From Spizellomyces punctatus DAOM BR117 (Eukaryota; Chytridiomycota; Chytridiomycetes; Spizellomycetales; Spizellomycetaceae), in assembly GCF_000182565.1 (NCBI RefSeq), contig NW_015971541.1, positions 1,249,039 through 1,313,038 of the forward strand: DNA of 64,000 bases, given 5' to 3'. This document shows, piece by piece, positions 56,243-64,000 of the stretch. The notes under the pieces were generated by a model. It did no database searches and had not been told where the DNA came from. It worked only from the letters and a program-made list of their open reading frames with translations. Every line of letters begins with the position of its first letter. Position 1 is the first letter of the stretch. Both the position numbers and the translations under genes were made by a program.

Positions 56243-58055
56243 CTAATTTCTTCCCTTTCGGGTTCCAAACACTGTCCCAATTACTGAGCTCGCCATGCTG
56301 GCCAAGGACGTAATAGGTCGCGGGGTATGATCAACGACTTGTCGCGTACACGATTCGAGAGTACTTCGCAGCCGACTGTAAGCCTCTTCACGATGTGCTC
56401 GTAGGTCAGCAATCTATTTGCGCAGACACCACATAATTAATGTGAGGAGCACCAAAGTGAGGGCAGCAGCGCGTCATTACCTCATCTCTCAACCCAGCCA
56501 TGTCAAGCTCCCAACAGCGTGTCCGCGTTCGCTCAATCCATTTTGTCCATTCCCAGTCCTGCTTGCGAGGAGTCAGCTGTCCTGAATCTACACCCCTCAC
56601 TGTTGCGCCTTGGTATGGTTCGTCCTCATCTCCTTCATCTATCCCAGTTACTCCCCCAAACGCCATTTCTTCTTCAAAGTGCTCCATATCACTAGCTCTG
56701 ATATCTTCCAATTGTTCTCTCAGCTCGTCGACTACCCTGCTCTGTCTGGCATACTCGTCTTTCAGCCCTTCTGTTTCCGCCACCTTAGCCTCTAACTCTT
56801 TCGCATGAACGCTCAGTTCTTCTAGCTCTATTCGTTGCATTGCACAACGACGATCCGATTCTTTCTTTGCAACCAGCAGCTTGGCATTTTCGGTCTCCAG
56901 GTCTTTAACCCGTCGGCCAAGATCCTGGATAATCTCCTGATCGGTCTGCTCGAGTTCTTTCGTGTCCCGACGAACTTCTGCGTGTTCACGCAATAATCTG
57001 CGCCTGTCAACTTCGAGTTCTGCAGCGGCCTGAGCCGTTGCCTGCAACTCATTACGAAGTTGATCCAGATCTCGTTCAAAATTCGATACGACGCGCGCAT
57101 GACCCGCTTCTGCATCCCGAAGGTCCTGCAGTGTAGCACGTAGCTGGTCTTGTAGACTTGCATTGTTGCGTCGCAAGTTTGATACCGTTTGCCGATGGAT
57201 TCGCTCCGCGTCGCGCAGATTCGCTTCCAATACGTCAAGTTGGGCTCTTAGATCCGTATTCGCTCGCTCGAGAGAGTTGACATACTCTAGTGTTCCGATC
57301 GACCGTCGACGGGATAGGGAAGGTGCTGTAGTACTGGTTGGTGAATCTGAGCTTAAAGATGGTTCGGAAGCAGCGACTAAATCGATGCTCAGCGAGGCTT
57401 TTGATCTCCTTCGCGCTAGGCTTCGAAGAGACCCTCCCCTCAGACTAGCTCTAGATCCATATTGCGGTGCCTGGACATTCAACTGTTGTAGCGATTTTGT
57501 TCTATTGACCAATTCTTGATATTCTGTCATGAGAGAGTTGTTGGCGGCTACAAGCTGCTGACCGATTTCAGCGGCCAGAGTTAAATCTGGAGCAAAATTA
57601 TCATCAACGGCAGCTCATTGTTCTTCGCCGGCACGGCACAGTGTCCCTACCTCTTTCCTTATCTTTGAGCGCTTCCAACGCATCCTTTAGCTTGGTCCGT
57701 AGATCCTGTTCACTCCAAGAATCCACCAGCTCCAGAGGAGCATTGTTGAAAATCAACGCGCTTCGTCGTTTTGATGCTCTCGTTAGCGACCGCATAGACC
57801 GCACCTCATCGGCAACGGCATTACCAATGGCTGTAAAGCAACAATGTAATCAGCGTCTTCTCCATTTCTACCACCATTGCGATCCCAACCAGAACGACCG
57901 GCCTGAGAGATGTGATACAGGCTACACTTACTTGTTACTACAAAGTCAGCCTTTTCAACCTCGGGAGACGATGAGGAGGGACTTGTTGGTCCAAACGTTT
58001 GCGATAGATTAGGGCGATCGCTCAAGTCGAGCGGCGATGGAGGAAGAACTGTCAT
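56243..58055 (-). CDS. Coiled-coil protein with CC1-box-like motif (possible dynein adaptor)
   Basis: Predicted 526 aa in four exons on minus: 58055-57932, 57830-57651, 57586-56481, 56413-56243. A Pro/Ser-rich N-terminus leads into a helix (LRTKLKDALEALKDKER) and, right after the second intron, DLTLAAEIGQQLVAANNSLM at about residues 102-121. The AAxxG pattern followed by L..xN is the CC1 box by which BICD, Spindly and HAP1-type adaptors bind dynein light intermediate chain. A basic Ser/Arg linker (about residues 140-200) is followed by roughly 200 residues of heptad coiled coil (NTDLRAQLDVLEANLRDAER through DELREQLEDIRASD). The C-terminal ~110 residues include a conserved-looking WEWTKWIERTRTRCWELD. 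I know no named fungal family; the dynein-adaptor role is inference. Confidence 0.65.
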
Positions 58056-58534
58056 GAGCAGGTAGCAAACCCTACAGCGCCAGAGCCTGACGGTCGCAAC
58101 CCGGTCGATATATGAGGTGAGATAGAGTTGGTTCTTGATATGCTCCCTATGGCTGCCAGATTCTGCTGGCGAATAATTGTTACAGTGCCACTACACTGCC
58201 AAAGTTTAGTCAGTACACACGAGGCAACAGAGCGGAATTAGTGCCTATTGCATACAGGCAAGGTAAGAGCAAATGTGTTTGAGAGGTTCCGTTGTAAATG
58301 TAGGTGAAACTTGTGCAGATCTCAAATGAGGTGCGACGAAATCCAGCGCTAGCCGAAATGATCACATCATTTGGAATCATTGACACATGTAGTTACCCTA
58401 AGGACGCGCGTGACAGCGCCGCATCCACAACATGACTGGAACTTTCATGCGTTTATTTATCCTTCAATGTTTAATATTGAGATATGTATATTATCATATG
58501 GCATCCGGTAGAATACATGTGACGATAACGACTG
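58056..58534. other. Intergenic spacer
   Basis: About 480 bp between two minus-strand genes. No gene, tRNA or repeat seen. Confidence 0.5.
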
Positions 58535-60640
58535 TCACCGGCTCAACTGTTCCTTTTTCTTCTTTTTCTTTATTTTCGCCCGCTTCTCAGATCCATTACC
58601 TTGTTGACTTGTCGATGCAGCTACATTCTCTTGAACATTAGGTCGAGTGGTCTCCTTCCCGACTGGCACCCGCTTCACTTTCTTCTTCTTCTTTTGCAGT
58701 TTCTCGTCATCTGAATGCTGAAGTTTCCGCTTTTCCGCTGTCTCAGATCCATGAAGAGCAGTAGCATGTGCCTGATCGAGTTGTATCAGCGCATCTCCGC
58801 CACCTTCTTTTTTCAGCTTTTTTCTTTCAGGGATCCCTTGGGATTGATTCTTCTCGCGCGACGAACTTTTCTTTTTCTTCTTTTTTATCCGTGCCTGCAG
58901 ATGTTGTATATCTCCTTTCTGATGGCTCTCATCGGGGTTTGACCTTTTAGTCTGTCCACGGGCCGAATCTGCGTGATCTGCTCGCAATGGCTGATGTTCA
59001 TCCGCTAACTCTGCATCCTGTCCTTCGCAAATTTCCTGATCATAGATGTCAATGTCCGGTCTTGCTGCCAAGTCAATAGGACGTGTCCTATCGAATTCCA
59101 ACTCCCTATTCAACTGGTCCTTCGCATTAGCAGCTCCCTCCACTCTGACTTGCAGATCCCGCCTTACTATACTAAAATCTAGGTCCTCTTCTTCGCTATC
59201 AAGGGTATCGGGAAGCAATTCTACTTGATCAATCTTTTCATCATCGCTATCCTCAATGAACTCCTCGGATTTGATGTTAGGTAGGGGCATAAGTGATAAC
59301 GCGATTCTCACAGTCTCAATGAAAGTGTAGCTTTCCAAATCTGGAACTCGCGCTCTTGCTCTAAGCCATCGCTCTTTGAGTTTGCTAGCAGGCCACATCT
59401 TCCAATCCTCACCCTTCAAAGCATCCCAGTCGACTTCAGACTCATCATATGCGCCGTCACAGAGAGCCAGCATTCGGGATAGCAGCTCCCGGTCATCGTT
59501 TGTAGTCCAAACTGGCCGTGGTGTTTCCTCAGACTCGAATTCCGATAAGCTCGCGATATTTTTATACCATTGCCACCGGAGTTGTGAGGCACTTCTGGTT
59601 TCGAACTTCGCGGCAACCAGCGACCACTGGTTGAATTTGAGAGGATCGTCAATACCGTCGCGTTCCATGACTTCTTTGACGATTGTCACCAGCCGTTCGT
59701 GCTCCTCTTTCGTCCAGGTTCTCTCTCGAATATCTTTCGGGCATTTCTCCCAAAACATAATCCGCCGCCAGCGCAACCTACTAGCATTATCACGTAGGCC
59801 CATCTCTCGATCAATGTCTGCCCATTTCATCCCTCTTAGCACTAGGGCCCTTAGCCTGTCATCTGCTTCTTCAGTCCACTCCATCTTGACCTTTCTAGGC
59901 TGACAGTCCCATGTTGCATTATACGTCCTCTTCAAGTAAACCATCAATTGTGAAAGGGTGCGGTTAATTCGTGCAGCTCTGTGTACTTGAAGCATCCATT
60001 TGGTATACCGCTTATTTGCGTATGGATTTTCTATCGGTGCCCCCTCCGTATCGGTCAATTTGGTGCGCCGGGTAATCAGCAAAGGAAGGTCTTCCTTAGG
60101 TATGGCATGCTCCTCTAAGTATAGGTCGATGGCGTGCTGGATTCTCTCACGTTCTCCGGTAGTGAACGGTCCTTGAGCGTAGGTGTCTGCAAATGTTGCG
60201 TGAAGCTGGTAGTTTTTCTTGTACGTAAATGTGTTAGATGGAGGACGGTCGTCCTCTTCTGGATCAGGTGCACCTTTTCGGGTGCGGAGACTGGCGGCAT
60301 AAGCCTCTGAGCGCTCCACCGGTGGTTTGTGATAGTCAGCCGCTCTCGTCGATCTCTTGACTTTCTTTGCCTCTTTTGACTTGTCAGAAGTGCTCCTCTT
60401 GCAGTCCACAGCTACATGGGATTTCGATTCAAGGACATTTGAATTGTCTTCGGGGCTAAGACTAATTTTTGGGAATGCTTCTGACTCCGTGGCATTTACG
60501 GTCAAGGTCTGTCGGGAAGGAGTTGACTTTGCTGCCCGTCCTCCTTGCTCCCCAATACGCTTCCGTTTCTGTTTTCCCATCGAGCTTGAACAGGCAACTC
60601 CATTTTTCCGCTTCGACTGGGACTTGTTTTCCGTGGTCAT
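58535..60640 (-). CDS. Myb/SANT DNA-binding protein (Reb1/TTF1-like)
   Basis: Single exon, 701 aa. A Lys/Ser-rich N-terminus (~110 residues) is followed by GPFTTGERERIQHAIDLYLEEHAI, which resembles the Reb1/TTF-I pre-Myb domain, then three Myb-like repeats at about residues 254-295 (WTEEADDRLRALVLRGMKWADI), 308-363 (WTKEEHERLVTIVKEVMERDG) and 377-428 (VWTTNDDRELLSRMLAL). The order matches RNA polymerase I terminator/insulator proteins Reb1 and TTF1, which stop polymerase I and replication forks in rDNA. The C-terminal 220 residues are acidic, then extremely Lys-rich with runs of six to seven Lys (possible nucleolar signals). The target site cannot be read from the protein. Confidence 0.78.
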   Translation of the reverse strand: MTTENKSQSKRKNGVACSSSMGKQKRKRIGEQGGRAAKSTPSRQTLTVNATESEAFPKISLSPEDNSNVLESKSHVAVDCKRSTSDKSKEAKKVKRSTRAADYHKPPVERSEAYAASLRTRKGAPDPEEDDRPPSNTFTYKKNYQLHATFADTYAQGPFTTGERERIQHAIDLYLEEHAIPKEDLPLLITRRTKLTDTEGAPIENPYANKRYTKWMLQVHRAARINRTLSQLMVYLKRTYNATWDCQPRKVKMEWTEEADDRLRALVLRGMKWADIDREMGLRDNASRLRWRRIMFWEKCPKDIRERTWTKEEHERLVTIVKEVMERDGIDDPLKFNQWSLVAAKFETRSASQLRWQWYKNIASLSEFESEETPRPVWTTNDDRELLSRMLALCDGAYDESEVDWDALKGEDWKMWPASKLKERWLRARARVPDLESYTFIETVRIALSLMPLPNIKSEEFIEDSDDEKIDQVELLPDTLDSEEEDLDFSIVRRDLQVRVEGAANAKDQLNRELEFDRTRPIDLAARPDIDIYDQEICEGQDAELADEHQPLRADHADSARGQTKRSNPDESHQKGDIQHLQARIKKKKKKSSSREKNQSQGIPERKKLKKEGGGDALIQLDQAHATALHGSETAEKRKLQHSDDEKLQKKKKKVKRVPVGKETTRPNVQENVAASTSQQGNGSEKRAKIKKKKKKEQLSR

Positions 60641-60785
60641 GACTTTCTGCCAATCGAAAATTACGAAACCTGCCTGACTATCAGCAACATCTTGTATTGT
60701 TGCTATAGCAACAAGCAGTGACTAGTCTGCCGATCCTCTCCGATTGTCCTCTACCGTTCCACCCTCCAAATCCTCCCCAAACACC

Positions 60786-62038
60786 ATGGCCTCAATGCTC
60801 TCTAGCACCGCTTACATCGCCGCGAAGGCCTCTCTCCGCACTGCCAATCCGACAAGAATCCTCGCGGCTAGCTACGCCACCTCGGCCAATGTGAAGAAGA
60901 TCACCGTTATCGGGTCGGGCTTGATGGGCGCTGGTGGGTCCACATCCTTGTCTATTACACACATTTGGAGTACTCTATTGTCTAACCGCTTGACAGGTAT
61001 TGTGCAGGTGGCTGCCCAGTCCGGATACCACGTGAACATGGTGGATCTGAAAGAGGAGTTTCTTGCGAAGGGTGAAAAAATCATCACATCTTCGCTGAAG
61101 CGAGTCGCCAAAAAGAAGCACGGCGATGATGCAGCTGCTTCAAAGAAGTTTATTGATGAAGTAATGTCCCGTATCAGCCTGTCGACTGATTCTAACAAGG
61201 CTGCATCCGAGTCCGATTTGGTCGTTGAAGCCATTGTTGAGAACATCAAAACGAAACAGGCTCTCTTCAAGGCCCTCGACGAGGCTGCCCCAAAAGACGC
61301 TATCTTTGCCAGCAACACCTCATCTCTTCCTATTGCTGACATTGCTGCCGCGACGAACAGGAAAGACAAATTTGCAGGATTGCACTTCTTCAACCCGGTG
61401 CCACAAATGAAGCTTGTGGAGATCATTCGCATTCCGGAGACTTCTGACGAAGTATTCAACACTCTTAGTGATGTGACCAAAAAGATGGGTAAAGTACCAG
61501 TTGCGTGCAAAGACACTCCCGGGTAAGAAACAAGAGCACATCATGAGTTTTGCAATTCCGGGTGTTCATGAAAAACAACCCCTCTAGATTTATTGTGAAC
61601 CGTTTATTGGTGCCGTACATGATGGAATCTTTGCGTCTCGTGGAGCGCGGTGATGCTTCCATGCAAGACGTTGACACTGGAATGAAGCTTGGAGCAGGAT
61701 ACCGTAAGTTTTGTGTGGGCTGGTACTGTCGGTGCCTCTAGCTAACAAATATCCTATGCAGCGATGGGTCCCTTCGAGTTGATGGACGTAAGTGTGACCC
61801 TGCAGTGTTGTATCGTGGTATGAAAGGTATCTAACGTTTTCCCCAGTATGTCGGCCTCGACACAATCAAGTTTATCACCGATGGTTGGTACAAATCCGGT
61901 AAGGGATTGGTTGGCGACAAGCTTGTTGCACCTTCTCCCCTTTTGGAAAAGCTTGTGAAGGAGGGACATCTTGGTAGGAAGAGCGGAAAGGGCTTCTACA
62001 CGTACGAAGGTGTAGGCGCCGATAAGGGAAAGAAATAA
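60786..62038 (+). CDS. HADH: Mitochondrial short-chain 3-hydroxyacyl-CoA dehydrogenase
   Basis: NAD-dependent oxidation of L-3-hydroxyacyl-CoA in beta-oxidation. Five exons: 60786-60933, 60997-61522, 61588-61703, 61762-61787, 61847-62038; predicted 335 aa. An Arg/Ser/Ala N-terminus ([18 protein letters not shown]) looks like a mitochondrial presequence. NAD loop [19 protein letters not shown] is joined across the first intron. Then [19 protein letters not shown], the catalytic His/Glu region [37 protein letters not shown] across a junction, [14 protein letters not shown] and KSGKGFYTY at the C-terminus. The 26-nt exon 4 (PMGPFELMD) is fixed by the motif. Divergent from the Reb1-like gene with 145 bp between starts. 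Confidence 0.96.
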
Positions 62039-62670
62039 GTTTTAAATCATATGTAATATTTGCTGCAGCGTTACAATTTGCTAATACACGCATCATCCTT
62101 GATCATCCTTGTCCAGTATGTCAATTGTAATACTCCTCTGTAACCCACCCCCGCCAAAAGACAGTTTAGCTGAACGTTTCAAACAGGCTATTTGGTTGGT
62201 CAATATAGTCAAGTACTGGGCACACCACATCCCTGGATGGGCTCCCGCTATTCTGTAGCAAAAGAATTCAATGCAATATCCAATTCATGAAATTTGAAGA
62301 AGGCCATGAAAGGGCTAAGATGTTCCTTACAGAAAACCATTTGAGAGCAAATTATCAATTCCTAGTTCGATGTCAGTCTGTGGATTATGTAAGTGATGAG
62401 TAATCACAAACTTCAGCTCCACTGATCAACGAGCTGATCTGTCAAGGAGCAAACCGACCTTTGGAATACTGTTGATTTCTGCCGGACGTCCCTTCCACGG
62501 TTAAACTGAAGGTGAATAGCCAGTTGCAGTGCTTAAATTCCCGCATTTTTACTATAGTTATTAACCTGGGTCTTTATTGTGGTGCATTTAATCAGTGTTG
62601 CTGCGGAAGCGCATACTGGAACGAACCCTACGATTGACATAAATATCACATACCGATACTCTCATTCAAA
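62039..62670. other. Intergenic region, no gene seen
   Basis: About 630 bp between HADH and the Sld2-like gene; no gene-like frame, RNA gene or repeat identified. Confidence 0.5.
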
Positions 62671-64000
62671 ATGCCTGTTGACGTTGGTACGTATTCCTTC
62701 GCCTTGTTCTTACCTGCCTCGTCTGCGTTTGGTTGCTTACGATCGCACTAGCCCCTATCCGTTTGAGCACTTCCTCTGCGGAACCCGACCCTGACACGTT
62801 GGAAAGTCAAGTGCGTCAGCTCAAAAAGGAGCTCAAAGATTGGGAGCATGCATTTGCAAGCAAGGAAGGGAGAAAACCGGAGAAGGCCGATATAACGGCG
62901 AACAAGGACATAGGTTGGGAACGAACTCCCCTCGAACAGCTGTGACGGTTGACTAAAAATCCAAATTCTACTAGCGCGACGATACAAGGCGTATATCAAG
63001 CTAAAGTCTTCACTCGAGAGCTCACCTGCGCCGGATGAGAAGACTGAGAAATCGATACCCCGATCTAAATCAAGTAAACAACGTCGGCCGGCCACTCGTG
63101 ATGATGAGGCAACAGAGGGTACCGCCAATGAGGAAGATGTTATTCCATTGCCAACCGTTGCAATGCCAAAACCGCCTCCAGTTGCAAAGAAGGTGCCCCG
63201 GAATGCGGTACGGAAGGCCGCTGGGGCACGAGCTCTTACTAAGCCGAAAAGCAGAGGGGAACCAACCGACGATCCCTTTACCAGAGACGTGACATCGGAC
63301 GGTGGAGATGATTCTGAAGCTGCAGCAGAACAACAATCTCCGAGAGGGTCCACCACTTTGAAAGCAAACTTTTTGGACAAAGAAGCCGTTACGGCCATCG
63401 CCACCTCTACTTTGGTTTCAGAAGAGCACCTGGACACGAGCTTGAACCCATCGACGGCCATAGCAGCCGAAGCCAGACCGTGGGGGGCAACAGCAGCTCT
63501 GCCAGAAAATTTCAAATTGAGAAGAAATACAGTCTCAGTAGGACCCATTTCCACTGCAACGCTCTCTGCGGCTGAGAAACGGCCAACATCGCGGCCTGGA
63601 ACCGCATCTGGAGAGCGACGTTCGACTTTCAGCGAGGGATCAAGACCAGTGACGAGCGCTGGCGGCATCGGTAGCAATACCGCCAATGCAGGCAGCCTGC
63701 AGGATAACTTTGGATCCACAGAGGCGTCTGAATTTCTGGATTTTATGAATCGACGAAAGGAAATTGAGAAAATTACCTCCACGCAGGTACCTGCGGGAGC
63801 CGTTACCGCTGCCGAAGCCCTCAAAGCCATGCAGCAACGTCCCAACTCACCCAACACTACGTCGCCTATGAAGACGGATCGTGCACGTGCACCCATTGTA
63901 ACCTCCATTACAGTTCAACAGTCCCCCTCCTCCGCGAATGCCAGCAAGTCATCGGCGTCACCCTCCATCCAAGCTAATCCGCCCTCACAGCCTTTGACTG
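62671..64000 (+). CDS. Sld2/RECQL4-N-terminal-like protein (3' partial)
   Basis: Exons 62671-62686, 62752-62913 and 62975 onward, open to the window end. The N-terminus has LESQVRQLKKELKDWEHAF, KEGRKPEKADITANKDI and, across the second junction, ARRYKAYIKLKSSLE. This is the replication-initiation Sld2 homology (ELKxWExxFxxxxGRKPxxxDIKxxxxIxxxYKxYxxL), shared by yeast Sld2/Drc1 and the N-terminus of RECQL4. Downstream is low-complexity Ser/Thr/Pro sequence with several SP/TP sites (QQSPRGS, RPNSPNT, TTSPMK), consistent with CDK control as in yeast Sld2, though whether a helicase domain follows lies beyond the window. A possible intron (63787-63826) inside the last exon cannot be judged. Confidence 0.58.

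Noticed and set aside
60872-61516. 214-codon open frame on the minus strand
   Set aside because: Exactly antisense to the HADH core, which has unmistakable catalytic motifs; it has no homology of its own.
62748-63908. 386-codon open frame on the minus strand
   Set aside because: It lies antisense to the plus-strand gene with the Sld2-type motif and clean splice phases. Its Ser/Ala/Val-rich sequence is the shadow of GC-biased third positions.

Overview
This is a eukaryotic nuclear window, almost certainly from a zoosporic (chytrid-type) fungus. Nearly every gene is split by short GT-AG introns of about 45-75 bp. The families are fungal or opisthokont: RFC4, TRM6, TAF7, PEX5, PEX2, NUP58, NUDT21, UBC8 and NEDD8. 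One gene codes for a homologue of the flagellar dynein-regulatory-complex protein IQCG/DRC9, which fungi without a flagellum do not keep. All exon structures were worked out by eye from splice sites, reading phase and family motifs, so exact junctions are predictions.

Layout. 0-10 kb: 3' end of the tRNA-splicing endonuclease subunit SEN34 (+), TAF7 (-), a GNAT acetyltransferase (+), synaptobrevin (+), a UPF0658-like membrane protein (+) and a membrane-anchored SGNH-like hydrolase lacking the usual serine (+). 10-20 kb: a tail-anchored unknown protein (+), RFC4 (-), TRM6 (+), a formate/nitrite transporter (-) and a mitochondrial K+/H+-exchange-related protein (+), then a gene-poor 2 kb with a strong hairpin and an intron-containing tRNA-Asp. 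20-28 kb: UBC8/UBE2H (-), PEX5 (-), a Ser/Thr kinase (+) and an LrgA-LrgB fusion transporter (-).

28-32 kb is the only accessory-looking stretch. A 2 kb GC-rich unit has ~460 bp inverted arms at 28918-29394 and 30469-30923. A ~42-residue module is repeated inside it with mostly synonymous differences between units, although some copies are broken. I do not recognise this family.

32-64 kb is dense again: an atypical Ras-like GTPase (+), NUP58 (-), NUDT21/CFIm25 (-), an M19 membrane dipeptidase (+), cystathionine gamma-lyase (-), a 1,891-residue focadhesin/RST1 homologue (+), IQCG/DRC9 (+), PEX2 (-), NEDD8 (+), PAXBP1/GCFC (-), a small CHCH-like protein (+), a coiled-coil protein with a dynein-adaptor CC1-box-like motif (-), a Reb1/TTF1-like Myb protein (-), mitochondrial 3-hydroxyacyl-CoA dehydrogenase (+) and the 5' part of a Sld2/RECQL4-N-like gene (+).

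Genes are arranged in divergent and convergent pairs with short spacers (21 bp between the PAXBP1 and CHCH starts, 36 bp between the IQCG and PEX2 stops). There are no operons. Functional themes are general housekeeping: replication, RNA processing, peroxisome import, ubiquitin/NEDD8, nuclear pore and secretion.
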